Part shown: in pieces, positions 16,132 through 25,694 of the stretch
Numbering within the stretch: the stretch's first letter is position 1
How the letters are laid out: each line of letters opens with the position of its first letter
Assembly (NCBI RefSeq): GCF_039539965.1
Contig: NZ_BAABED010000001.1
Coordinates: 62,001 to 126,000, forward strand
Length of the DNA stretch: 64,000 nt
Direction: 5' to 3'
Source: Arthrobacter methylotrophus
GTDB lineage: Bacteria > Actinomycetota > Actinomycetes > Actinomycetales > Micrococcaceae
Notes under the pieces: model-generated
Database searches by the model: none
What the model was told of the DNA's origin: nothing
The model's input: only the letters and a program-made list of their open reading frames with translations
Made by a program: the position numbers and the translations under genes

Positions 16132-16202
16132 GACACACCACACCCGCATATGAGGGGTGGCACATTTGGGGGGACCCTGGTCCCTGGGAAGGAAGCTGTA
16201 GC

Positions 16203-16418
16203 ATGCGTGGTCAGACCGCGGAGCATTTGGAAGTCCTCGTTACCGAGCCTGCTCGGCTTGAGGAGTTGCTCGACGATGCAGAAGCCATGCTCCGGCAAGT
16301 AGCGCTACCCCAAAAAATTCGAGGCATCCTGGTCACCCGCCATGATCCTCATCGATATACGCTCGCGCTCAGCGACACGGTTCCCTTTGGTGAGACCCGC
16401 GAGCAGATCCTCTCGTGA
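16203..16418 (+). CDS. Small hypothetical protein upstream of zwf
   Basis: A 71-residue open frame with GGAAGG about ten bases before its ATG. It is amphipathic and acidic at the N-terminus (HLEVLVTEPARLEELLDDAEAMLRQ) and ends in a strand-rich part (IRGILVTRHDPHRYTLALSDTVPFGETRE). I recognise no family. It lies 45 bases before zwf and may be part of the hxl-zwf transcript. Confidence 0.45.
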   Translation: MRGQTAEHLEVLVTEPARLEELLDDAEAMLRQVALPQKIRGILVTRHDPHRYTLALSDTVPFGETREQILS

Positions 16419-16463
16419 CCGTCGGTCGATGGCCGCACCGCTCGTAAAAGCTAGAAGGCAACA

Positions 16464-18020
16464 ATGTCTGTTACTTACCTTGATGCGGGTGTCAGGTCCG
16501 GGCATAACCCCCTCCGGGACCCGAGGGACCGCCGTCTGAACCGCATCGCCGGGCCGTCATCGCTGGTGCTCTTCGGAGTCACCGGTGATCTTGCCCGTAA
16601 GAAACTCCTGCCCGCCGTGTACGACCTCGCCAACCGGGGGCTGTTGCCGCCAAGCTTCACGCTGGTCGGATTCGCCCGGCAGAACCGGGAGAATGAGGAT
16701 TTTGCGGCTGGGCTAAAGGAAGCCGTCAAAGCGTATTCCCGGACGCCGTTTGATGAGGTGGTGTGGGGCCAGCTTGCCGAGGGTATCCGTTTCGTGCAGG
16801 GGGAGTTCGACGACGACGACGCTTTTAGGCGGCTTGCCGAGACTCTGGATGAGCTGGATGAGACCCGCGGGACGCGGGGGAATCATGCGTTCTATCTCTC
16901 GATTCCGCCCAAGGCCTTCGAGCAGGTCTGCCGGCAGCTTTCCCGCCACGGTCTGGCGCGGGCCGGGGACGGGCAGTGGCGGCGGGTGGTGATCGAGAAG
17001 CCCTTCGGTCATGACCTGGAATCCGCCCGGCAGCTGAACGATATTGTGGAGTCCGTGTTCCCGCCGGACGCGGTGTTCCGCATCGATCATTACCTGGGCA
17101 AGGAAACGGTGCAGAACATCCTGGCGCTGCGTTTCGCGAACCAGCTCTTCGAGCCGCTCTGGAACGCGAACTATGTGGACCATGTCCAGATCACGATGGC
17201 CGAGGACATCGGCACGGGGGGCCGTGCAGGGTATTACGACGGCGTCGGGGCGGCACGGGACGTGATCCAGAACCACCTTTTGCAGTTGCTCGCGTTGACG
17301 GCCATGGAAGAGCCGATTTCCTTCAACGCCGATGACCTGCGGGCCGAGAAGGAAAAGGTCCTGGCCGCGGTCAGGCTGCCCGAGGACCTGTCCACCCACT
17401 CGGCCCGGGGCCAGTTCACCGGCGGCTGGCAAGGCGGGGAACTGGTCCAGGGGTATTTGGACGAGGACGGCATCCCGGCCGATTCGAAGACCGAAACCTT
17501 CGCCGCGATCCGCCTGGATATCCATACCCGGCGCTGGGCCGGGGCACCGTTTTACCTGCGTGCCGGTAAACGCCTCGGGCGCCGGGTCACGGAGATCGCC
17601 GTGGTGTTCAAACGCGCACCGAACCTGCTCTTCCGCGGGCACGGGGAGGATGACTTCGGTCAGAACGCCGTGGTGATCCGGGTCCAGCCCGACGAGGGCG
17701 CCACGATCCGGTTCGGGTCCAAGGTCCCGGGCACGCAGATGGAAGTCCGCGACGTGACCATGGACTTCGGCTACGGGCACTCCTTCACCGAGTCCAGCCC
17801 CGAAGCGTACGAACGGCTCATCCTGGACGTGCTCCTGGGCGAACCCCCGCTGTTCCCGCGGCACGCCGAAGTCGAGGAGTCCTGGAAGATCCTTGACCCG
17901 TTCGAGGACTACTGGGCATCCCTGGACGAACAGCCCGAACCCTACGCTCCCGGCAGCTGGGGCCCGGCCTCGGCCGATGAGCTGCTTGCCCGCGACGGAC
18001 GAACCTGGAGAAGGCCATGA
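16464..18020 (+). CDS. zwf: Glucose-6-phosphate 1-dehydrogenase
   Basis: A 518-residue NAD(P)-dependent enzyme oxidising glucose 6-phosphate to 6-phosphogluconolactone. The nucleotide-binding motif GVTGDLA is at residues 38-44; the substrate and catalytic segment RIDHYLGKE begins at Arg206 with His209; NHLLQLLALTAMEEP and FYLRAGKRL are further family marks. In the dissimilatory RuMP cycle it regenerates ribulose 5-phosphate with Gnd and yields reducing power. The opcA start overlaps its stop (ATGA). It is probably a methylotrophy-specific copy; a housekeeping paralogue may exist elsewhere. Confidence 0.96.
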   Translation: MSVTYLDAGVRSGHNPLRDPRDRRLNRIAGPSSLVLFGVTGDLARKKLLPAVYDLANRGLLPPSFTLVGFARQNRENEDFAAGLKEAVKAYSRTPFDEVVWGQLAEGIRFVQGEFDDDDAFRRLAETLDELDETRGTRGNHAFYLSIPPKAFEQVCRQLSRHGLARAGDGQWRRVVIEKPFGHDLESARQLNDIVESVFPPDAVFRIDHYLGKETVQNILALRFANQLFEPLWNANYVDHVQITMAEDIGTGGRAGYYDGVGAARDVIQNHLLQLLALTAMEEPISFNADDLRAEKEKVLAAVRLPEDLSTHSARGQFTGGWQGGELVQGYLDEDGIPADSKTETFAAIRLDIHTRRWAGAPFYLRAGKRLGRRVTEIAVVFKRAPNLLFRGHGEDDFGQNAVVIRVQPDEGATIRFGSKVPGTQMEVRDVTMDFGYGHSFTESSPEAYERLILDVLLGEPPLFPRHAEVEESWKILDPFEDYWASLDEQPEPYAPGSWGPASADELLARDGRTWRRP

Positions 18021-19009
18021 TCGTAGACCTGCCGGACACCACCACCTCCAAGATCTCCAAGAAGATCACCTCCCTGCGCGAGCAAGGAGGCGTGATCGCC
18101 CTCGGACGCGTCCTGACCCTGGTGGTCGTGACCACATCCGGGCTGGAAGAAGAAGCCATCGAGGCAGCCAACGACGCCAGCCGCGAACACCCCTGCCGCA
18201 TCATCGTCCTCGCGGACGCCGGCGCCCAGGCACCGACCCGCCTCGACGCCCAGATCCGGGTCGGCGGGGACGCCGGGGCCTCGGAAGTCATCGTGCTGCG
18301 CGGCTACGGGGAACTCGCCAAGGAAAGCGAATCCCTCGTCGCGGCCCTGCTCCTGCCCGACGCACCCATCGTGGCCTGGTGGCCGAACGGCGCCCCCGAG
18401 AACGCCTGCGAGACCTCCATCGGACGCATCGCGCACCGCCGGATCACCGACTCCGCCAACGAACCCGACCCCGCAGCAGCACTGGCCCGGATCCGGGAAA
18501 CCTACCGGGCAGGAGACACCGACCTCGCCTGGACACGCCTGAGCAACTGGCGCATCCAACTCGCCGCCGCCCTGGACCAAGTAGATGCATGGTCCGTCAC
18601 GGCGATCGAGGTCGAGGGCGCCTCCGATTCACCCAGCACCATGCTGCTGGCCGCCTGGCTCCACCGGGCCCTGGACGCCCCCGTCACGATCGTCGCGGAC
18701 CCCACCAACCACGGGATCAGAGGCGTCCGCCTGTCCCTGGCCTCCGGCGACATCCGGCTGCACCGCCCAGGCCTGACCATCGCCGAACTCACCCAACCAG
18801 GCCAGCCCGCCCAACGGATCTCCCTCCCACACCGCAGCCTGCGGGACTGCCTCGCCGAAGAACTACGCCGCCTCCACCCCGACGACGTCTTCGGCGAAAC
18901 CATACGCAGCCTAGACACTTCAAAACAGCACCAAGAAAACCGCATAACACTGACCGGCAGCACGGAACCACGCAGCAACCACGACCAATTGACACTGATC
19001 GCCGTCTAA
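18017..19009 (+). CDS. opcA: Glucose-6-phosphate dehydrogenase assembly protein OpcA
   Basis: A 330-residue OpcA protein, needed for assembly or redox activation of G6PDH in cyanobacteria and Actinobacteria. Family features include the N-terminal TTTSKISKKITSLREQGGVIALGRVLTLVVV and the central PIVAWWPNGAPE, which is highly conserved. The length is near the actinobacterial norm (about 300-330). The ATG overlaps the zwf stop by four bases, so the pair is translationally coupled. No terminator-like hairpin with a T-run was found in the 210-base spacer downstream. Confidence 0.93.
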   Translation: MIVDLPDTTTSKISKKITSLREQGGVIALGRVLTLVVVTTSGLEEEAIEAANDASREHPCRIIVLADAGAQAPTRLDAQIRVGGDAGASEVIVLRGYGELAKESESLVAALLLPDAPIVAWWPNGAPENACETSIGRIAHRRITDSANEPDPAAALARIRETYRAGDTDLAWTRLSNWRIQLAAALDQVDAWSVTAIEVEGASDSPSTMLLAAWLHRALDAPVTIVADPTNHGIRGVRLSLASGDIRLHRPGLTIAELTQPGQPAQRISLPHRSLRDCLAEELRRLHPDDVFGETIRSLDTSKQHQENRITLTGSTEPRSNHDQLTLIAV

Positions 19010-19218
19010 GCGCCGGCCAGGTTCTGGCATCAGTAACGACCGGAACTACAAGCACGTTCGCAGACTATCTCGACGGACGTGCCCCTTACGCGCGGACCTC
19101 GAAGCAGGGGATTATTTCCCGACGAACCACGAAAGAGCCCCGGTGGGGGGCCCGCGCCGACGCCTTCGGCCATCATTTCATGGTGTCTGGAGCCTGATAG
19201 CTAGGTTCCGATCTTCAA

Positions 19219-19962
19219 TCAGAACAGGAGAGGTGCTAGTCGAGACGACAGTTCGCGGGCCGCTTCCGCATGTTCACAGATAGCAGGGAACCGTTCCGAG
19301 GGGCCCGAGAGGCAGAAGGCTGCGCCGACCGACCCGTCCGGCAGTCTCACTGGAAGTGCCAGGCTGGCGGTTCCCTGTGCTAATTCGTTGATTTCCGATG
19401 CCTCGCCTGTGAACCGTATTTCCGCGAGTTGCTCTTCCAGTTGCCCCCTGTCTGTGATCGTGTGCTGCGTCAGCTTCATCAATGGCTCCCCCCGGGGAGG
19501 GGAGGTCGAATCGCCGAGTTCAGCGAGCATCAGTTTCCCTGCGGCGGAAGCGTGTGGATACCGGAGCATTTCGAATGCTGGTTGGAGCGGGTAATCCGGA
19601 TCTTCATCTGCGATTCTGAGGGAACCGTTCCGGAACATGATGAGGTGCACTGCGAAGCGGTTTCCATGGCGGAATTCAGCTATGACGGCGCGGGCCGCCG
19701 TGGTAACGGTGGGCGGGGTCGCAGCCGTAATCAGGCCTGAAATTGCGTGTCCGAGTGCGAATCCGCGGAGGTCGGAGGTGCGGGCCAGGTATTCGTCCGC
19801 GACGAGCGCATTCAAAACCCGGTAGGCGGTCGCCGGGGGCATTTGCAGAGCATCAGTGATCTCTTTCGCGGTAGTCCCGGTGCCGAACCGTGCCACGATC
19901 TCCAGAATCCTGAGCGGGTTTGATGCTGTGCTGGGCTTGGAACGTGTGGGCCTGTAGTTCAT
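19219..19962 (-). CDS. IclR-family transcriptional regulator
   Basis: A 247-residue regulator with an N-terminal winged HTH (NPLRILEIVARFGTGTTAKEITDALQMPPATAYRVLNALVADEYLAR, about residues 15-61) and a C-terminal IclR effector domain (YPHASAAGKLMLAEL and the final GSVGAAFCLSGPSERFP). Its start overlaps the stop of the upstream APC permease gene by four bases on the minus strand, so the two are one operon, divergent from maox copy 2. It is a good candidate to sense amine or formaldehyde-linked metabolites and control maox, but the evidence is positional. Confidence 0.9.
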   Translation of the reverse strand: MNYRPTRSKPSTASNPLRILEIVARFGTGTTAKEITDALQMPPATAYRVLNALVADEYLARTSDLRGFALGHAISGLITAATPPTVTTAARAVIAEFRHGNRFAVHLIMFRNGSLRIADEDPDYPLQPAFEMLRYPHASAAGKLMLAELGDSTSPPRGEPLMKLTQHTITDRGQLEEQLAEIRFTGEASEINELAQGTASLALPVRLPDGSVGAAFCLSGPSERFPAICEHAEAARELSSRLAPLLF

Positions 19963-21431
19963 GGGGTGGGCCCGCCTTGAAACAAGTCCAATTCCCGCGT
20001 CTCGTCGTAGATACCGACGGACGCCAGACGCCCAGGCAAGCGAACGCGCAGAAACAGCGCATAAAGGATGCTGGCGAGGAGGACACCGCCGTAGATGACG
20101 GCCTGCAGGCTACCTGTGTGAATTGATACCGCCGCAGCCGTCCAGAACACTGCCCCGAGCGTCAGGGAGGTTGCGGCTCCCAGTATCCAACTGGCGTAGG
20201 TGTTCTCTCCTATCCGGCGCAGGAAGAAGGGCAGGGAAGCGCTGGCAAGCAAATAGGAACCCAAATATCCGTAGGCGCCCAGCATGAAGAGGTTTACGAG
20301 GCTCTGATCAGGACTGGCATCGGAGATGACCACCGCGATGGGAACGAGGGCAACCACCGGCATGACGACCATGATTGCCATTGAAGGAGTTCGAAAGACG
20401 GGATGGGTCCGCCCGACCATTCGTGGTGCAACGCCTTCTCTGCCCATACAGAAAAATATCCGGGCGAGGGCATTCACGGAGGCGATCGCACACGCAAACC
20501 ACGACGCTGCGATTCCCAGGTCAAGGACTGCAGCGGATACCGGAGAAGTCTGTGAAAAAAGGGCTGACAACGGAGTTGAGCTGGCTGCGATGTTCACTGG
20601 TGCCCCTTTAAGGGCGACGTCCTGGGCGGTCACCGCAATAAGACAAAGCACGCCCATCAGGATGGGGGTCCACGTGATGGCCCGTGGGACGGTGACGAAG
20701 GGGCGGTGAGCCTCGCCTCCCAGAGTGGTCGGGCTTTCGAAACCGACGAAGGCGCTTATGGCCACGACGATTCCGATCGGTAACGAGTCAAAATTTCCGT
20801 TCCAGGCAAGCACGCTCCCGAGACTGACCTTCGGCGCGTTGACGGCGAAGTAGACAATCATGAGGACGGCGAGGACTCCGATCGAAACGGACTCCATCAA
20901 CAGCGTGAACCACGCCGATATTCGGATCCCCCTCACCATGAGGAGGCAGGCGGCGGCAGCGGCGGCAAGAATGACCAGCACTGCGAACACCTTCGGATTC
21001 CCGACGGGGAGTCCGAGATTGAGGAATAACTGACTGACATATATGCCCACAAGCAGCAAGCTGGCCATGGCAACGAGGCCGTAACCGAACATGGCCGACC
21101 AGCCAGCGGTGATTGCCGTCCGTTGGCCAAGTCCCTTGGCTGTGTAGCTGTAGAGGCCGCTGACGGCAGCCATGCGCTTTGCCATCGGTCTCAGACAGAA
21201 GGAAACCAGGACCATGACCGCCATGGCCGCCCCGAATGTCAGCACAAGGTTCGGTCCGGTTGATCCAAAGACAAGACCCGGAAACACAAGAGCCGGAATG
21301 ACGGACATTGCACCCGCCGGCGCCACCCCGGCTACGGCCTGCGCGAAGACGGGCAAGAAGGAAAGCTTACGGCGCCTCAGGCCCTCTACCGGGGAGCGGG
21401 GAGTAATGAAGCGGTCACCGCGGGCAGACAC
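19959..21431 (-). CDS. APC-superfamily amino acid/amine permease
   Basis: A 490-residue permease with about 12 helices. The first helix carries AVAGVAPAGAMSVIPALVFP, the unwound substrate-binding motif of APC transporters. AISAFVGFESPTTLGGEAHRPFVTVPRAI (about residues 220-248) is the conserved GFES region of the amino acid-polyamine-organocation family. It is the first gene of an operon with the IclR regulator and is divergent from maox copy 2, so a role in uptake of the amine oxidase substrate is plausible. Substrate unknown. Confidence 0.85.
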   Translation of the reverse strand: MSARGDRFITPRSPVEGLRRRKLSFLPVFAQAVAGVAPAGAMSVIPALVFPGLVFGSTGPNLVLTFGAAMAVMVLVSFCLRPMAKRMAAVSGLYSYTAKGLGQRTAITAGWSAMFGYGLVAMASLLLVGIYVSQLFLNLGLPVGNPKVFAVLVILAAAAAACLLMVRGIRISAWFTLLMESVSIGVLAVLMIVYFAVNAPKVSLGSVLAWNGNFDSLPIGIVVAISAFVGFESPTTLGGEAHRPFVTVPRAITWTPILMGVLCLIAVTAQDVALKGAPVNIAASSTPLSALFSQTSPVSAAVLDLGIAASWFACAIASVNALARIFFCMGREGVAPRMVGRTHPVFRTPSMAIMVVMPVVALVPIAVVISDASPDQSLVNLFMLGAYGYLGSYLLASASLPFFLRRIGENTYASWILGAATSLTLGAVFWTAAAVSIHTGSLQAVIYGGVLLASILYALFLRVRLPGRLASVGIYDETRELDLFQGGPTP

Positions 21432-21511
21432 TATTTACCAACTTTCCGTCCGATGGGCACGCTCGTGTTGCTTCTGAGGGGACGCAAGTAATCGGCCCGA
21501 GGTGCAGAACA

Positions 21512-21975
21512 TTAGCATTCCCGGGCCGTCTGCGATAGCCGCTGTCATGTTTCCGAATGTTTCCAACATGTTAACTGCAGTGGGAAAACGTGGTCCGGAA
21601 TTTCTCAGTGAAATCTTTATGAATGACTCGCCTAAATGAATTCACTGCCGTAGTTTTGCTACGTGAAAGGAAGCGGTGACCGGCATCACATCGGCAGGGC
21701 TCGGAGCAGAGCCCGGTCGACGCTCTAGAAGAGGATGCCGGATTTGCGGAGGGTCCCCCTCCGGCCCCACCTGGGTTTCCCGGGGGGATCTTCAGCACAG
21801 CCACATTTGCACCAAGGATGAGCGCTTCTAACAAAGACGGACATTCCTGAGAATCCACGGACATTTGTGCCTATTGCCCCCTACGGGAATACATGCGTAT
21901 GACGCGGGGCGGTGTTTGATGACGCCCGGGCCTTGGGGATCCTCATCCTGAACAGGACCAATCAAGGAGATAATC
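21512..21975 (+). promoter_or_regulatory. Upstream control region of maox copy 2
   Basis: The spacer holds no gene. It contains a shortened version of the maox leader: TGCCGTAGTTTTGCTACGTG (compare TGCCGTAGCTTTGCTGCATG upstream of copy 1), the palindrome GTGACCGGCATCAC at 21676-21689, and GGGATCCTCATCCTGAACAG before AAGGAG and the ATG. The segment between palindrome and start differs from copy 1, so leaders were reassembled rather than copied whole. Confidence 0.7.
21676..21689. promoter_or_regulatory. Candidate operator GTGA-N6-TCAC upstream of maox copy 2
   Basis: The sequence is GTGACCGGCATCAC, about 285 bases before the start and 12 bases after the conserved GCTACGTG. Same site class as at 7517, 7882 and 25859. 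Confidence 0.55.
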
Positions 21976-23916
21976 ATGACTATCAGCAGTGAAGCTCAAG
22001 CCGTTGTTGGGACGGCGCATCCGTTGGATCCGTTGTCGCGGGTGGAGATTTCCCGTGCGGTTTCGATTTTGAAGGAGGGCCCGGCTGCGGGGGAGTCGTT
22101 CCGTTTTATCAGTGTTGAGTTGCGTGAGCCGTCCAAGGCGGATTTGCGTAATGGTGTGCAGGTGGCGCGTGAGGCGGACGCGGTTCTGGTGGACCGGGCT
22201 CAGGGGCGTGCGTTCGAGGCGGTCGTGAGTCTTGAGACGGGCACGGTGGATGCGTGGAGGCAGCTTGCTGCCGGTGTTCAGCCGCCGTTCATGGTGGATG
22301 AGTTCGCCGAGGGTGAGGAGAGTTGCCGGAAGAATCCCGAGGTTCAGGCTGCTTTGGCCAAGCGCGGGATCACGGATATGTCCTTGGTGTGTTTCGAGCC
22401 GTGGTCCGTGGGTTATTTCGGTGAGGATGATGAGGGCCGGCGTTTGATGCGTGCCCTGGTTTTTGTTCGGGACGAGGCGGACGATAGCCCGTACGCGCAC
22501 CCGATCGAGAATTTCATTGTGATCGTGGACTTGAATTCCGGGGAGGTCGTCAAGCTTGAGGATGACCAGGCGATCCCGGTTCCGGCCGCTTCGGGTAATT
22601 ACCTGCCCAAGTACGTCGGTCCGGCCCGTACGGACCTCAAACCCATTGAGATCACCCAGCCCGAGGGTGCGTCGTTCACGGTGACGGGTAATCATGTGCA
22701 GTGGGCTGATTGGTCTTTCCGGGTTGGTTTCACCCCGCGTGAGGGTCTGGTCCTGCACCAGCTCAAGTTCCGGGATCAGGGTGTTGAGCGTCCGGTGATC
22801 AACCGGGCTTCGTTGTCGGAAATGGTTGTTCCTTATGGTGATACGGCCCCGGTGCAGGCGAAGAAGAACGCGTTTGATTCCGGTGAGTACAACATCGGTA
22901 ACATGGCCAACTCCCTGACGTTGGGTTGTGACTGCCTGGGTGAGATCAAGTACTTCGATGGTCATAGCGTGGACAGCCTCGGTAACCCGTGGACGATCGA
23001 GAACGCGATCTGCATGCATGAGGAAGACGATTCCATTTTGTGGAAGCACTTCGATTTCCGTGAGGGCACCACCGAGACCCGGCGCAGCCGGAAGCTGGTG
23101 ATTTCCTTCATTGCTACGGTCGCGAACTATGAGTACGCGTTCTACTGGCACCTTTTCCTTGACGGGAGCATCGAGTTCCTGGTCAAGGCCACCGGTATTC
23201 TTTCCACTGCCGGGCAGAAGCCTGGTGAGAAGAGCCCGTACGGTCAGTCCCTGAACAACGATGGCCTGTACGCCCCGATCCACCAGCACATGTTCAACGT
23301 CCGGATGGACTTCGAGCTTGATGGTCTGAAGAACGCCGTTTACGAAGTGGACATGGAAATCCCCCGGGAGAACCCCACCCATACCGCGTTCATGGCCGTG
23401 GATCGTTTGCTGGAGACCGAGAAAGCCGCGATCCGTAAGACCGATTCGGGCAAGCACCGGTTCTGGAAGGTCGTCAACCACGAGAGCAGGAACATCGTGG
23501 ATGAACCGGTCGCGTACCGGTTGATCCCCACCGATGGTATCCAGCTCGCGGCCGGGGACGAGTCCTACGTCTCCAAACGTGCCCAGTTCGCCCGGAACAA
23601 CCTCTGGGTCACCGCTTACGACCGGACCGAGCGCTTCGCCGCCGGGGAGTTCCCGAACCAGTCCACCGGCGCCGATGACGGCCTGCACGTCTGGACCGAA
23701 AAGGACCGGAACATCGTGGACCAGGACCTCGTGGTCTGGTACACCTTCGGCATGCACCACGTCGTCCGTCTCGAAGACTGGCCCGTCATGCCCCGCCAGA
23801 ACATCGGCTTCATGCTCGAACCCCACGGCTTCTTCAACCAAAACCCCACCCTGAACCTCCCCACCGAAACCCGGGGCACCAACGGCGGGCACTGCAGCAC
23901 AGGAAACGAACAATGA
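21976..23916 (+). CDS. maox: Copper-containing primary amine (methylamine) oxidase, copy 2
   Basis: The intact 646-residue copy encodes the same enzyme as copy 1 with Thr235 and Pro273. All key residues are present: Asp301, topaquinone precursor Tyr385 in NYEY, Cu ligands His436/His438 and His594 or 595. The last bases overlap the start of an APC permease (CAATGAG), so oxidase and permease are translationally coupled, which supports the permease as amine importer. Expression would yield formaldehyde, feeding HxlA. H2O2 is a co-product, but no catalase gene is in the window. Confidence 0.94.
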   Translation: MTISSEAQAVVGTAHPLDPLSRVEISRAVSILKEGPAAGESFRFISVELREPSKADLRNGVQVAREADAVLVDRAQGRAFEAVVSLETGTVDAWRQLAAGVQPPFMVDEFAEGEESCRKNPEVQAALAKRGITDMSLVCFEPWSVGYFGEDDEGRRLMRALVFVRDEADDSPYAHPIENFIVIVDLNSGEVVKLEDDQAIPVPAASGNYLPKYVGPARTDLKPIEITQPEGASFTVTGNHVQWADWSFRVGFTPREGLVLHQLKFRDQGVERPVINRASLSEMVVPYGDTAPVQAKKNAFDSGEYNIGNMANSLTLGCDCLGEIKYFDGHSVDSLGNPWTIENAICMHEEDDSILWKHFDFREGTTETRRSRKLVISFIATVANYEYAFYWHLFLDGSIEFLVKATGILSTAGQKPGEKSPYGQSLNNDGLYAPIHQHMFNVRMDFELDGLKNAVYEVDMEIPRENPTHTAFMAVDRLLETEKAAIRKTDSGKHRFWKVVNHESRNIVDEPVAYRLIPTDGIQLAAGDESYVSKRAQFARNNLWVTAYDRTERFAAGEFPNQSTGADDGLHVWTEKDRNIVDQDLVVWYTFGMHHVVRLEDWPVMPRQNIGFMLEPHGFFNQNPTLNLPTETRGTNGGHCSTGNEQ

Positions 23917-25565
23917 GCCGGCAGAGCTCCGTGGGGAACGCTCCTTCCCGGTCGGGTTCCCAGCCGGGTAAGTTGAAGGCCAACACCCTGGGGTTGTGGG
24001 ATGTTGTTTTCATGGCTGTCGCGACGTCTGCACCGATTACGGTCATGAGCGGTAACGTTCCGATTTCGGTGGGTTATGGCGTCGGAACCGGGACTCCGGC
24101 AACGTACATCTGGGCGACGGTGATCTTGTCGGTTTTTGCGGTCGCGTATGTCACGATGGCCCGTTACGTGACGTCGACGGCGGCGTTTTACGGATTTATT
24201 TCCCGTGGGTTGGGGCGTGTGTTTGGTCTGGGGACCGGTTATATGGTCACTTTCAGCTACATCGTCTTTGAGGCCAGCATCATCGGTATTTTCGCTTACT
24301 TCGGTCAGTTGGCTTTCAAGGATCAACTGGGGCTGGATGTGAATTGGGTGGTCATTGCGCTGTCCGGTCTGATCCTGATCGGAGTGCTGACTTACTTTGA
24401 GATCAGCATGGCAGCGAAAATCCTGACGTTGCTGCTGGCTACCGAGATCGGGATTCTGGCCGTCATGGCCTTCGGTGTGCTCTTCCACGGCGGAGGCCCT
24501 GACGGGCTGATGCCTCAGACGCTGAACCCGGTAAATGTGTTCCTGCCAGGCGGCCTGTCGGTCGCCGCACCGGGACTGGCGATGTTCATCGCGTTCTGGT
24601 CCTGGACCGGGTTTGAATCGACGGTGATGTACGGGGAGGAATCCAAGAACCCGAAGAAGATCATCCCTATCGCCACGATGATCGCGGTCACCGGTGTCGG
24701 TGTCTTCTACACGTTTGTCTCCTGGATGTCTGTTGCCGGTAACGGTGGCGCGCAAGCCATTGCCTTGGCGCAAAGCGCCAATCCCCTGGACATGTTCTTC
24801 CACCCCACGGACGTCTTTGTCGGCCACGGGTGGGTTCTGGCCATGGAATGGCTGATGATGACCGGATCCTTCGCTTGCGCCATGGCTTTCCATAACGCCG
24901 CGGCACGGTACATGTATTCGCTGGGACGGGAAGGAGTGCTGCCCGGCGTCTTTGGCAAGACCCATGCGAAGCACGGGTCCCCGCACGTCGCGTCGTTTGT
25001 CCAGACAGGCATTGCAATCACGTGGATCCTTGGGTTCTTCTTCTTGAATCAGGACCCCTACGCGGATCTGTTTACCATTCTGGCTGTCCTCGGGACCTTC
25101 TCGCTCCTGATTGTGCAGACCCTCACCATGGCCGCCGTGTTCAACTACTTCCGACACCATCACCCGGAAGAAAAGATGTGGCGCACCAAGATCGCTCCGA
25201 TACTTGGTGGAGCGGGAATGGTGTGTGTTGTCATCATGATGATCACGAACCTGGATACCGCTGCCGGGCCTGCGGCCTCGACCTTGCTCTTCAAGCTCAT
25301 CCCTTACATCACCGTCGGGCTCTTCGTCGTGGGTGCAGGCCAGGCCCTTTACCTGCGGAAAACCAACCCGGTCAAGTACGAAACCATCGGCCACGTTGCC
25401 CTCGCTGACGACCACGGCCTGGTCCTGGATGAAGAAGACGTCACGCATCTTAGCCCGGTCGAGCTCGGTGTCGCCAAGGCCCTTCAGGAGACCCGCGGGA
25501 AGCTCACCCTGAGCGATGAACTCGAACTCGAACGCGAACTCGAACGGGAGGACGACCTGCGCTAG
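23913..25565 (+). CDS. APC-family permease coupled to methylamine oxidase
   Basis: A 550-residue permease with about 12 helices and a long acidic C-terminal tail (last 60 residues, ending in repeated ELERELERE). FMAVATSAPITVMSGNVPISV is the APC first-helix motif and FWSWTGFESTVMYGEESKNPKKIIPIA the conserved GFES/GEE segment. Its ATG overlaps the maox copy 2 stop and it lies between two maox genes. This is the best candidate for a methylamine (or other primary amine) uptake system in the window. It is not duplicated with the oxidase. Confidence 0.88.
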   Translation: MSRQSSVGNAPSRSGSQPGKLKANTLGLWDVVFMAVATSAPITVMSGNVPISVGYGVGTGTPATYIWATVILSVFAVAYVTMARYVTSTAAFYGFISRGLGRVFGLGTGYMVTFSYIVFEASIIGIFAYFGQLAFKDQLGLDVNWVVIALSGLILIGVLTYFEISMAAKILTLLLATEIGILAVMAFGVLFHGGGPDGLMPQTLNPVNVFLPGGLSVAAPGLAMFIAFWSWTGFESTVMYGEESKNPKKIIPIATMIAVTGVGVFYTFVSWMSVAGNGGAQAIALAQSANPLDMFFHPTDVFVGHGWVLAMEWLMMTGSFACAMAFHNAAARYMYSLGREGVLPGVFGKTHAKHGSPHVASFVQTGIAITWILGFFFLNQDPYADLFTILAVLGTFSLLIVQTLTMAAVFNYFRHHHPEEKMWRTKIAPILGGAGMVCVVIMMITNLDTAAGPAASTLLFKLIPYITVGLFVVGAGQALYLRKTNPVKYETIGHVALADDHGLVLDEEDVTHLSPVELGVAKALQETRGKLTLSDELELERELEREDDLR

Positions 25566-25574
25566 AGAAACAGC

Positions 25575-25611
25575 CGGTCCCCGGTGCGGCCCGCAACCGC
25601 ACCGGGAACCG
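25575..25611 (+). terminator. Hairpin after the APC permease gene
   Basis: CGGTCCCCGGTGCGG (25575-25589) pairs with 25597-25611 with one mismatch. It is a relative of the GTCCCCGGTGC hairpins behind maox copies 1 and 3. No T-run follows. Confidence 0.6.
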
Positions 25612-25694
25612 AACCCCTACCCAACCCTCAATCCGGCAGTGAGTGGGTGATCCGCATATTACGGTCCCCGTAATTACCGAACCCGCCACTACCC

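Larger units (their letters stand above)
21512..23914. repeat. Direct repeat, unit 1 (leader plus maox copy 2)
   Basis: This 2403-base block recurs at 25695-28096 in the same orientation, starting at TTAGCATTCCCGGG and ending at the maox stop codon. The only difference noticed is one missing G in the second unit. Because the copy includes about 460 bases upstream, both genes carry the same control region. Confidence 0.9.

Noticed and set aside
17893..19197. A 434-codon frame overlapping zwf and opcA
   Set aside because: It is an Arg/Pro-rich alternative frame of opcA, which itself matches its family over its whole length.
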